Shown here: positions 39,984 through 53,100 of the stretch, in pieces
Layout: every line of letters starts with the position of its first letter
Position numbering within the stretch: position 1 is the stretch's first letter
Origin: Anoplolepis gracilipes
Taxonomy: Eukaryota; Arthropoda; Insecta; Hymenoptera; Formicidae
NCBI RefSeq assembly: GCF_047496725.1
Contig: NC_132971.1
Span: 2,808,501-2,872,500 of the forward strand
Reading direction: 5' to 3'
Length of the DNA: 64,000 bases
Position numbers and translations under genes: made by a program
The notes under the pieces: generated by a model
Told to the model about the DNA's origin: nothing
The model's input: only the letters and a program-made list of their open reading frames with translations
Databases searched by the model: none

Positions 39984-42900
39984 TAAAAAATATCGAGCTT
40001 TTTTGCGAAGAACAATTAGAAATTTAGGGTTTTAAAGACAAGCATTGTGTGAGGAATATCTGCTTTCCTTCGTGCCACTCGACGTGTTATAGTTATATGT
40101 ATATCCTCAACTGTGTTCTCGTTCATCTTTAATCTTATCTACGAGTGTGACATAGTTTCGCGTAAACCACGTTGTGGTCGTCGTCGATCGTGGGCCTGGT
40201 TGACAAAGAAAATTACGCGCCGTCACAGGTAGATATCCGCGCCTCAGAGGACAACGCAAGGTGGGTAGCGGACGAGACTTATATGCAGCGATGCATGTTG
40301 CACGCGAGCCAGGAGGTACGTGAGGTAGGAGAATCGTGGTATTAGTCATCGTTCGGCTTGCGACGCGTGTAAAGCACGGAATTTCGATTTTCCCGTGCGT
40401 CGTGTAGTGCCGACGTGGCCAATTTCGCGTGTAAACGCGCGCGGCGAATCCTTCCGTCGTGGATGATCGCGAGATATGGAATACACGGTACGAGCGTATC
40501 GACTGATCGAATACGAAGATAACGCGTGTGTCAATGGTGTATTTCAATCGTTGTGACAGTGTGAAAATATGTTCAATTATAAATATTGTTTGGCAAGAAA
40601 AATATGAATCAGCGGGATCGATGTGTTTGTATGCTTCACGACATTACGAGCGTCGAGTATTACGTCATGTCGCGGACGAATTTTTGTTTTCTTTCACGGA
40701 ACGTAATCCGTAATCGTAATTAAAGTCAAAAATAAATCGTAGAATACGTTTAATTAAAATACAATTCACAATACAACCAAAGCAATAGCGTTGCGGTCGG
40801 TTATTACGCCATCAAGAGGCTTCTTTAATGGCTCCGAGCTCTATGAATGTGTTGAAAAAATAAAACGCTCTCTCGCATAGTAACACATAACTGCGGCATA
40901 CATACGTATAATAACGGTTCGCTCGTGCGCAAATTCTTTCATCCACATCGGGAGATTAATGACGAGCGTTAGGAAGAGAAATACGCAGACGTTTGTCAAA
41001 CGAACGGTATTAAAACGCGGCCGTGAGGCGCTTCCTCGGGATATATCGAGTGCGTTGGCATCGGCGTGGGTGGAAAAGTCCTCGACAAATCCAGGACGAG
41101 CGATAGAATGGAATATAGAAAACGCAACCACACATAAAGAAACATATTCGATATTTCAATTTCATATTCATTGTTGATGTATTTATTTATACTTTATCAT
41201 AATAAAAGTCCACATCTCTTACGGTAGAAAATCTTCTTAAAATAATGTTTTAAAAGAAAAATTGAAGGTTAATAGCAGCAAAATAAAAGTATATTACGTA
41301 CACTCTCTGAACTGCAATTTATACACGAAAGAAAGCGAGCTGGAACTTCCGGAACTTGCTTGTAATCCTTCGCGGCGGAAAGTACGCGTCGCGAAACGTT
41401 GATTATAGATGATCGTTTCCGCACTCAGTGCGGAATATATCGGATGAATATTAGTGTGAGTCGGTCGCAATAAAAGTACATTTATACATATCCGTTTCAC
41501 AACCGTAATCGGATATGATTTACATGTATTTGGATCGCATCCGTGAATTTTTTAAAACAGTCATGTCAATCTTGAAACGTACGTCATTCTATAATTAATG
41601 CACTCTCATGGACTGATGTAAAATAAAACCGAAAAACCAGTAGCGTTTAGTTGCGTCCGTTCTGTGAAAATATCGTCGTCAACGTCGACAATGTTGGTAC
41701 AGATGGTACAGAATAAATACTTGCATTTAATTATATGGAATCTAACATCGGTGCACAGTACGAATATGTATAAGTGAACCTTAAGACATGGAGGCATCTG
41801 AAGATTTCCCGTGAAACTTTACATGGAATTATTCAGTCTCGACGACGAGGATTTTATCCCGGAAAAAGCGCGTATGCAGATCGCAAGTGAAAACTGCCAA
41901 GGGCGCCGATTCCGCGATCGATCCGCACGCATGATCGATCCTCGCGCGTAGGCGGATAAGACGGCGATTTGCCGATGCGCACGGAAATGATTCCTTAACG
42001 TAATATTCCGTGCCATTGCGTTTTCGATACTGATGCAAATAATCTGACGTTACATAAAAGAACTCTTCACCGACCGCGGTGACGCAGACTGTGTCGAAAT
42101 ACAACGGGATAACTCAAGCGCGTTCGCCGTTCAAATACTTGTACAAAACATTAAATTTACACTCCTCTCTTTGCTTTCATCGCGTCACAATTGTTCCGAT
42201 CGATATTTGTTGTTTGTGAAGGTAATGAAAGGTGCACTAAAATAATATAAAGACTAATGGAAAATATACAGCAGTGTGGAGTAGTATGAAAATGTTGATG
42301 CGACATTTTTTTTATCTATGCAAAAATTATCGCCTAAAAAAATTTATTGCGGGTATAAAATTTATGTAAAAATTTGCGACGTTTTTAACTTATAATTTTA
42401 AACTTATATCTAGATTGTATTATTATACACACTTTAATAATATATTTGTCAATGATGCATCGGTAAATCGTCAATCTTTTACTCGTTAATATTTAATATA
42501 ATTTAAGCAGTTTAAGGGAACAAGTTGAGAAGGTATGTCGTCCGCGCCGATTAAAACACGCATGATTTATATAGATCTCAGTTTGTCATAATTTAACAAA
42601 CGCAGTTAACGACTTGTATTAAAAGGATCCATGCGCGGTACGACGATTGGCGCAAGAATTGCTAGTTGTATGTGGGACGATAAATTGGGACACGCCTTAC
42701 GGCACTTTATTATACACTAATCCTTGGGGTCGGTCTCACGAGGTATCTCGCCGAAAAGGTCTCCGCAGCTGTCGGACGACTTTAATCGATTAATTCTCGG
42801 CGACCCGTTCCTTTAAACGAGGATGCGAGGACGTGGCTCGGATTCGAGAAAAATACCATCGATGGAACGTGACTTGTCGTAAGGTCGACAATGGAGCTCC

Positions 42901-45503
42901 TCAGTTCGATAAAAGCGTTTCTGGCTGTCGCTTTAATACGCGTCAGTCCGATTGTCGGCGACAGCAATGTCAGCGATTTATCAACGGTGAGTGAATCGTT
43001 TTGACAGCCGAAAGTCAACTTCACTATTTGAAGTTTATCTATTTTACTTTTATCACGCTTGGGTCTTTCAATAGTACCGTGACTTTAACGCGGACATTTC
43101 TCTCTATATTGGATTTAATTTATGCGCAAAAAAAAAATTAGTATCAAAGTAAAACTTATATACTTTACTTAACGCGATTCATTCATTGTTTTATAATAAG
43201 CAACAATATATAATCTTCTTAGAAAAATTGAATAATCTTGAATGTCAACAAAATTATATAATTTTATTTTGATATTATAATAGTCATCTCAAGAATATAA
43301 TATTATTATCTTAATTTTATAATAATAATTTTTTAGTTTCAATTTATACTATTTGTCCATCCAAATTTTTTTTTTTTTTTCACGAAAGTTGTTCTTGAAT
43401 AATAAGAATATATTCTTCTTGGTAGAACTATATTAAATGTCTTTGAACAAGCAATTTGTATTCGTCTAACGTTATATAATCTCAGTTTAAAATGTAGACG
43501 TCCAGAATAAAGATATTTTTAAAACAAGAATAGTCTTTTGCGTATGTAGTTTGTATTTTCGAGACTTTATTCAGTCTCTCTCTGATCGTAGCCGGAAGTG
43601 GATTCTGCCGCAGGACGAATTGAGAATATTTAAATCTTGCTGGTTTAAAGACCCCGCTTGAATAAATATTCTCCTTAGGCTAGACTGAAACAAGTATCCA
43701 TTTTTTTCCGAAAAGTCTTTCGTGAACCTTGCGTAAGGGCTTCACGCCAGGACACAATAGACGTTTTCCATTCTGGACCTCGTTAATTTTAGAGCCGCCC
43801 GTGGTCATAGCTTCTTGTAAGTGATCAGTTAGCCGTCACTTTAAGCGACTCCTTCTCGGAATCGATTCTATTAAATTATTACACCGTTACTTCTAACTCT
43901 GCTGTGCTATTATAACAGGCTCGCAATGTTATTTTAGTTCGACTAGTTCATCGAAAGAAACGAAGACAATAATATCAAATTGCGATTTGTGCAGCTAAAG
44001 TTTAATTTAATAAATAAACTGCATCGAAGAATTAATAAAGTGATTCTTCTTCTTATTTCTCCTAGCGAATTATTTATAACTTGAGAACCTATATAATATT
44101 TTCTCGCTATAATCGTCGCGACGGGGTTTCTGCTAAAATCTAATTCGAAGCAACAGCTGTAGTCAATGCGGGACATTATGCAGGACTGTACAGACCGGAT
44201 CTCATCCCACTTGTAATAGACTTCAAGACGAACTATATGGTAGAGCATTATCCGCGCCCACTATGTTTAACTTCGAGATGCATATCCATCGTACAGACGC
44301 AGCCGCCGTTCGTCGTCGCTGTCGCTGCAATTTCGCGTGCATGTTCGAAATTGCGCGACCGATCATAGATCGACGCGCAATTTCGCGTTGTCGTCGGAAG
44401 AAAAAAAAATGCAGTTGCATCTGTGCCGCGTCTCGGCAACACGATGTCATTAAACGATCCCTGACGGCGGGCGACCGTAAGCGAGACGAAATGAAAAAAA
44501 GGGCAAATGGATGCACCAACGCCCATTATTACTATTGGCATACGGAATACGGCCGTGGCCGTACGCACACCGTGGTCAAGGGTAATAGCTATTTCTCGCT
44601 CAATTCTTTCTCCTTCTCTCTTTCTCTTTCGCCGGCTTCCCCGGCTACGAGATAAATCGGGCATGGTCTCCCATAATCGCGATGAATCTCCCCGAGTCGA
44701 GGACGCGATCGATCTCTCCCTCTCGATTCGGATTAAGCCGCCGCGCTTCCAAGCTACAACTCTGTATTGCAGCAGGTGTGGCTCATTTGAATATTATGTG
44801 GAACAAATGATCGACTTCTGCTCTCAGATACCGCTCCGAGGGATAACGTTCCGCGTCGATGCACGGACGGCATTCGCGAATGATTTGTATGTAAAATTAA
44901 TGTTCTCGCTTTCGATGTTTCTTAGAAATTTTACCTTATGTCGAATGCTAAATGAAAGACATCATCTAATATTGACAGCATAAAAGTATATCAACCCATT
45001 TGCCTTTTATATCTCATATCTAATGTATATGAAAATTCGCAATAATTTCGTGGCAAGAAGATTCTAGCACAATATGTTTTCTCAGCATGCTTTAGCAGGT
45101 CATAGTGAGTAATGTGCGGTTTTATTAAAACACAAAATTTACGAGACATTTTGCATGCCGCAAAAAAGTAATGTACCTACATATTTTTCAACTAATTGAA
45201 TCATAATTTGTAATTTATAAGTCCTAATGCAATACGTGCGCTTTTTAAGGCTTATGTTTTATACGGCACTCTTAGAAGATTTTCGGCCTCGCAATCTTAT
45301 TTGTACAAGGAAAGTTATAATAACGGTGATCTTTATTTAGAGCACCTCGTAAGTAGTCCGGACCCGTTATTACGTAAATAAGGTCATAGAAGAGAACACG
45401 AGATAAAGAGAAAGGGACAGAGCTTCTCCTCGGGTGATGATAAAACTGGTGTGATCAACTGTAGTGTGAGAACGAGAAAAAGAAAACGGATATTCATTCT
45501 TCT

Positions 45504-45560
<57 letters not shown>

Positions 45561-47136
45561 TGTGTGGTACAGCGACTATTGAAAATGTCAATATAAACGT
45601 GACGCATCAAAATCGGAAGATTAATGGCATATTATCGTCGTAGTTTTTGTGTGTCATCAGATTTCTTATTTATAATCTGTATAAAAATAGGTGAAGAGAG
45701 TTACTTTCATCAATGTTACATCGCACTTTTTTCATTAAAGTATATTGGGAGAAAAATATAAAATATTGTAATAATAGTAATAAATATGTAAATAACAGTA
45801 ACATGTATGAATTAGAAAGAGAGAATATTTAATAAGTAAAATATATGCGCTACAATAAAGAAGAATTATTTTTTATAGCTAAGCATTAAAAGAATTAGTA
45901 GAATTGTATTATAATGATAATAAATAATAAATGATTATATTATGACACAGACATATGATGATTATAATTTTAGTTAAAACTACAGTTACAGTTAAAGCTG
46001 TATATTATAGTTATAATTTTAATGAAACAAAAAATTGTAAATATATAATTAATTACATTATTAAAATATTAAAATAATAAATTAAAATGACATTTTATAA
46101 TTTTTACTTATTGTTAGTGTTATTTAATATGTGTTAAAAGTAAGATATAATATTATAGCATGTGGGATATAAGATGCGTTCATTATGTTATAAATTTAAA
46201 ATCTTGTTTGAAAGCTGTTTAAAATGTCAATTTGCATTTATTTCGATATGATTGATAATATCACTTGACGTTAGAAATTTTATTTTCTTACAGGATCGAG
46301 CGAGGAACGTTTCTGAGCGATTCACGTCCACGACCACGTTGACGGTGAACATACGCGACGATGACGATCAGGATCCGTCTTTTATTTATCAAGGCTGCAT
46401 GCTTTTAGACGGCGCTTGCATTAATCCGGAATATTCCGCGTCGGTATGTAAATCAGATTTGTTATAAACCGAAGTCTCCGGCTTTCGGTTCAAGCATGTT
46501 AATGGCGAAAATAATTCTAACGGGCCGTGTTTTCTCTCTCTTTCTCTCTGTCAATCCCTTGTAAATTTATTGGAAAATTTAAATGTAATCGAATATGTAC
46601 GCCTAATCAACCGCAGATATCTTGCTGCTCAAATTCGCGTTATCAATAAATCATCTAACCGGTTCTGTAAGCGCGATTCTCTTTTTTTCTCCATCAGGTA
46701 TCGAGCGGAGTATTATCTGGCATACTCAATATCTCGCCCGAGAAAATCCAGGCGGTCGACATGGATAGCATAAACGCGCCCATCCACTATTCCTTCCTCA
46801 GCGGAAATCCGCCGAATTACCGGGATTTTTTCGAGATCAATCCTAATACCGGGGCAGTGAAGCAAATAAAAGCTGTCGACACGACAGTAACGAAGAAGTT
46901 TGATATTATTATTAAGGTAAACGTTACTATTATATTCTCCTGTTATATTTAAGAAATTTGAATAATTTTAATTTTTGTTTGAATAATTTAAGAAAATTTA
47001 AATTAATTTTAAGAAACTTAAAAACAATTGTGGTTTATATTGTTTGTTTATATTCTACAAGTAGGTGTTTTACGATTGTAATTAACCTTTACGCTGCCGC
47101 TATTTTTGTATTAAAGTAATGGTTTTTTTTCTAAAA

Positions 47137-47177
<41 letters not shown>

Positions 47178-50100
47178 CAGGCACATTGTGTAAAATTTTA
47201 AGTTTTATGCAGAACCACAAAAGTAGCTTTGCGGCAGGAAACGGAGATAAAAAATTTAAAAAATTTTTATTTTCTCAAGAATAGCGTATTTTAGAGTTTT
47301 CGGTGTCCGATTCTAAACACTGATTTATGAAATTTTGTCTAAGAGCAGTATTGACAATATGAATGAATATGAATGTATAGGCTTATGCGGAAAAATATAT
47401 ATATTTTTTAAATAAATAAAAAAATTTAGTAAACATATTTTTTATATTTTTGCATATTTATGGAAAAATTATATATGTATTATAATTATGTTTTTGAAAT
47501 AAATGAAAAAATTTAGTAATAATATTTTTTGTATTGTATTTTTTTGTATATTGTATTGTTTTTAAATTTTTGTAAGTTCTATTTACATTTTTTTTTGTTA
47601 CATTTTATGATTTTTATGTATGTGAAGTGTATATACATGTGTGTGTGTGTGTAGTACATAACTAAGAAAATATTACTGTAAAATTTTAGTGCTATACAGA
47701 CATGCACATACGCATGCACGCACGCATGCACGCACGCACACGTATACATATGTGTGTGCATACATAGGAATGAAAATACACACACTATATACTCGCTACA
47801 TACACATATGTATGTATTAATACATTTAGAATTTACTAAATAATAAAAAATTTACCACTATTTTGTTAGCACACTCAGAGCCACAAAAATGGCTTTGCGG
47901 CAGTCTAAAGGTTAATAAATAGTTTTTTGTATGTTTTAAGAAAGTGTTAAATTTTTTAATAGGTACATGTTATGTTTCGCGTTTTAAGCTTTCAGAGCAT
48001 ACCACATAATAAATTGCCTTTTTTTTAAGGCGGTCGAGGTATCGGAAGCGAAACGATCGGCTACCGCGAAATTAACAATCACCGTCAAGCCGGTTGACAG
48101 CAATCCACCCGTTATAACGGCGTCAAGTATTGAAGGTTTCGTCGATGAGAACGCTCCGATCGGCACAAAGGTCATAGATGAAAGCGATAATCCCATTGTG
48201 CTCACTGTGTCGGATGCTGATCTGGTGAGTCCAACCAGACGTAGATTTTATCAGTTTTCTCTTAACGAAGCGTGATCGAAATGCGAATCGACCGTTTTTA
48301 CTTTATTGTTAGCGGATAAGATCCGGTGATCAATTATCGTCAGTCGATCAGTAATTATTTGTTTTTAGCTCTTTTTTTTCGTTCTCTTAGAAAAAAAAAT
48401 TGTGTTGTTATATCTAGGGACCGGATGATCCGAAACCGGCATACACCTTCGAATTGACCACGAATTTCTTCGCGATCGATCCGTCTGGTGTCCTTGTTGT
48501 CAACGAGGAGAATCTGGACCGGGATCCTCCAAGTCCCGGCCGTTTCCGCTTTCAAGTAGTTGCCCGGGAGAAAACGGGTGTGGCCGCGTCGTCGCCTTTG
48601 TCGTTTGTCGTGACATTAAATGATGTTAACGATAATGCGCCTCAGCTTCCTATGATGGCACCCATCACCGTTCAAGCTGGAGAAACGAAGAAACAAGTGG
48701 CAAAGGTGGCTGATCATTCTCGCATTTTAATTTAGTAGTTACAGTTGCTTCTTTTATATTTGCTGATTGATTTCTTTAGTTTTTTTCATCAAATTATTGA
48801 TTATCGCTTGTCAATGCTCCATAGTTCTATCAGATTTAAAGATACAGGCTACAAAAGAAAGGGGAGGATAAATTAATTCCGTTCCTCCCGTAGGTGGAAG
48901 CCACGGACAATGACGAAGGAGAGAACGCCGAGATAACGTACAGCATCTATCACGTTTCAAACAACGGTTTGCACAAGTTTAAGATAGATCCTAAGACCGG
49001 AGTTATTGAATCCGTGAGGAAATTAAACGCTGGCGAGCAATATAGCATCACCGTGCAGGCAACTGACAAGGGTGGCAGGTATTCACAGACAATCGTTGAG
49101 GTGAACGTCATTCCCGGACCTAACACCAGAAGCCCCGTGTTCCAGCAGCCGGTGTATGAAGTGCAAGTCAGCGAGGGAGCCTCCATCAATTCTACGGTAG
49201 CGACTATCACTGTGAGTATGGTCGATAATGTTTTTCTTTTTTCTGTCTTTCTCTTTTGCCACAGTTTTATTTTCAATTTTAACTATTTCGACAGAAGCAT
49301 ATTTTCTCGAAATATCTTGTTTTCTTTCCATCGCGTTGAAAAATTAGCGTTTGTTCTTGCAGTCTCTCTTTTTTACTCTTATATCAATTTACTTATATAA
49401 ATTGACATTTCGTTTTTCAAAGAATGTAATAAATTGTTTAAATTTATTATTATTTATTAAGCATTGCATATAAAGCAATGACTCAGTATTACGTATTTAT
49501 ATCGATAATAAACCTATTTATAAACCAATGTACAGGCCATTGACCCAGAAAACGATCCGGTGTCGTATTCGATAGTATCGGGGAATGACTTGCGGCAGTT
49601 TGCGATCGGCGACAAATCAGGCGTTATTACCGTTATAAGGAAGTTGGATAGAGAGGACCTGACCCGATATCAGTTGGTGAGTCAATATCGTCAACCGCTC
49701 TTGAACATTGCAACACAAACTTCCTACATCCTCTGCTACAAGCCAATGCACTTCTCGCTTTACGCTGCTTCTCCATCGACTTTTTATCTAATCTAAGAGA
49801 AACATCGGTTACTGTCTTCGTTTCTTTACTTAAACAAGTAGCTATTTAAACTAAAGCAGCACGCTAACTTTAAGTGCATGTAACTTTATAAATATTTTAT
49901 TGGAAAAGTAATTTTGTTTTTTGTATGTTTTTAATATCAAAGAACGAAAAAACTTTCCCACTAATATAATACATGTTTTTAAACATTTATATATATATAT
50001 ATATATTTTTTTTTTAATTTTTAACTCACTTTTTCTTATGTATGATTTTTACAAATTTTTTATCAATATGAAAATAAAAATATTTCGTTTCATGTCGAAA

Positions 50101-53100
50101 TAAAAAAATTAAAAACGGAATGTTAATTTTGCGATACTTTTTACGCAGTTAATAAAGGCTGAAGATACTGGCGGTCTCTACAGTACTGCGACGGTCAATA
50201 TCATGGTCACCGATATCAACGATAAAAATCCTGAGTTCGTGGGTCTCCCTTATGAATTTTCTGTCAAAGAAGGCGAGGCGCGAAAACTAATCGGCCGTGT
50301 ACATGCCGAAGATGCCGACGAGGGCATCAACGCTGAGATCACTTACTTCGCACCCGATGACATTCCTTTCACCGTAGATCCCGAGACCGGTGACGTCCTG
50401 ACAAAGATAGTATTGGATTACGAGCAGAACGATGTGAGTAACTTTTATTGCGATTTTGATTATTGACAGCTTTCACTAAAGCTGAATTTAAGTTAACAAT
50501 TTAAGTCACACTTGAATAATAAAATTAATTCGGAAACTATAAAAGTATATATTTTTGGGGGTGAAATTCTATTTTTTATCATAGCAAAGGGTCTTTTTTT
50601 ACTTTGGAAAATATGTCGAGATATTTTAAGGAAATTGTAAATATTTAATTAAATGTTTAATTGTAATTACTGGAATGCTCTGAAGAAATTCTAAAAGTCA
50701 ATGAGTTTTTGTCTTCCGTTTGCACTTAAAAGGATACATTACATGACACGCAGTGCTTATACTAGATTCATTACGAGCACAGTTCGTTATCTAGATTCAA
50801 TCTTGAATCTTCCGGGAATGTTCTTCCGTTTTACGAAAGTTGCGAAGCGTGATTACAGTTCGAGAATGCTTACAACGGAAACGATTTAAAACTCCCTCGG
50901 AATGCGTGGAGTTATTACAGTTAAATTACAATTATCGTGTTGACTGGGACAAAGAAAATACATGGTCGACTTTAATTTCGCACTACTTTCATTCATGAAA
51001 ATGCAATGCATAATAGGAGATATTTAATTATAATTTTATATAATATATAAATTACGACAAAAATCTGAAGTGACTTTAGTTTTTAAATTATTTATATTAT
51101 CGAAATTGTTTCGAAAATATTTTTGTTGTTCCATTCAAATTTTTGAAGCAATTAAATTTAAAATTCCTCCCTTTTTTTAATTCTTTTACGTTTTATTTCG
51201 GAATTTGCGTTAATTGCATAGGAATATAAATTCGTGGTGACTGCGAGGGATGGAGCTCCCGATTATCGTCTGGCAACCGCGACTGTCACAGTGAAAGTCA
51301 TAGATGTCGAGGACGAGGTTCCGGTCTTTCACCAAAGTAGTTACGAGGCACGTGTCAAGGAAAACGTGCCCGATTATAATGTGATTCAAGTCACGGTGAG
51401 TCGCATGCCAAATCAATAATAGCGCGTGTCGCCGATTAGAAAACATGTAAAGGGCAATATAAGAGCGTATGAGAGCGATTAGAAGCGATTAATTTATTTA
51501 TTGACATTAATCCGTGAGCTTGGATTTATCGAGAATCAAAAGTCAAGTCGTACAACATGACATAAATCTCAGTTTGAGATGTTTGTTTATAGATAAACCG
51601 CTTCCACTGCCTCGTTTAATATATCAAGAAATATAAAATTAGTTTCGCGTAGTAAATCACAGTAATATGAGATGTAATTTCGTCGATAATGTCGAGGAAT
51701 CATTCAGAGAGTTTTGAAAATTTATTGAATAATCGAAATAACCTACACCAGAAAGAGTCTCGACTTCCAGTCCCTCGAGAGATATTTCGCGTCATCGATG
51801 ATTCCCATCCTGTTGACGAGGTGGAAAGGATGACGCATCCTGACGCGGTCTTTACTCGGCTCTAAAGCTAACGCGATCATTTCTAGGCCGATGATCCGGA
51901 CACAAAGAAGCAAATTACATACATGATCAAGCAAGGGGATACAGAACTTTTCAGCATAGACCCGAAGACTGGAGTCATAAAAACTATCCGCGGTCTTGAT
52001 TACGAGAGCCAGAATCAGCATGTTCTCATAATAGGCACTGAGGAAAACACCAGCGATTTACCTGGCTCCACTACTCGCGTTGTTGTTAATGTTCAGGTAT
52101 TTTTAATAAGTGAAACCCGAGATTCAGTAAGTTTTCATTATCCGTCATTGATTTGCTACGTCGTGTTTATCAACGTATTATGTATAGCGCACCATTTTTA
52201 CAGACCACGTAACTACAGAGATGGAAAGATTTTATTATTATTTATTTGTCGTATAAGAAATGCAGTTATAATAAACGTAATGAAATACATTTTTTTTATA
52301 ACTAATAATTTAAAAGATCTTTATCAAATAAATGCGTTCACGTGAGTAAAATGTATCTATCTCTGACTACCATATTTTTCGGATTTACTATCCTATAAAA
52401 ATCTATAATTGAAATATTAAAACTAAAGTTATGTATCTGTCGTAATATTACGAATTAACTTATACGGAATCAGTTTACGGAACCGGTTTGCAGCGCATTA
52501 ATGTCATAAACGCGACGACGTTCTATCATTTACTGCGCTCTTCGATTACATCTAGTATATCTTATTACGCGGGAGCTGCTAATAACTATTTCTAACGATT
52601 CTAAATGTATGGTGACAGGACGTGAACGACATTCCACCGGTATTTACATCAGTACCGCGTCCTATTACATTGGACGACGATGTTGCTATAGGAACGACCG
52701 TGATTAATCTCACAGCCGCGGATTCCGACGGCACTGCACCAGGGAATCAGGTAGGGCATATATTCTTCTGCTATATATGTCTTAATTTCTTCGCGTTAAG
52801 TCTCGGATAATTTTCATCGATCCCGATGTCCTGTCGGTAGGTTCGATACGAGATCATCGGCCGCGGTATCGCCAGCAAGTACTTTGTAATCGATCCCGAC
52901 ACTGGCGTACTCCGAATACGAGACGACTTGCGCAAAGAAACCGACTCCGAGTATCAGGTAAGTGATCCTGTGCGCGTCATTCGAAGATGGTTCGTTATCC
53001 CTCGACTCATCTCAACCACGCGGCGATTCCTTTTTCCTGCGACAGGTTGACGTGCGCGCGTACGACATGGGAGACCCGCAATTGTCATCCGTGACGACTG

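Larger units (their letters stand above)
32702..46293 (+). other. Cad99C intron 5, 13.6 kb
   Basis: The longest intron. Contains two foldback elements (34404-34828, 38015-39370), four microsatellites and CpG-rich islands near 35590-35900, 36430-36680, 40100-40700, 40920-41110, 41330-41430, 41830-42110, 42640-42970 and 44240-44900. Open frames inside these islands show no family motif, and I regard them as chance. Confidence 0.7.

Noticed and set aside
40107..40547. 146-codon minus-strand frame in a CpG-rich island
   Set aside because: Arg/Thr-rich with no motif, low-complexity tracts, inside a cadherin intron; likely chance openness of GC-rich DNA.
44248..44664. 138-codon and overlapping frames on both strands
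   Set aside because: Several frames are open at once because the region is GC-rich; none shows family similarity.
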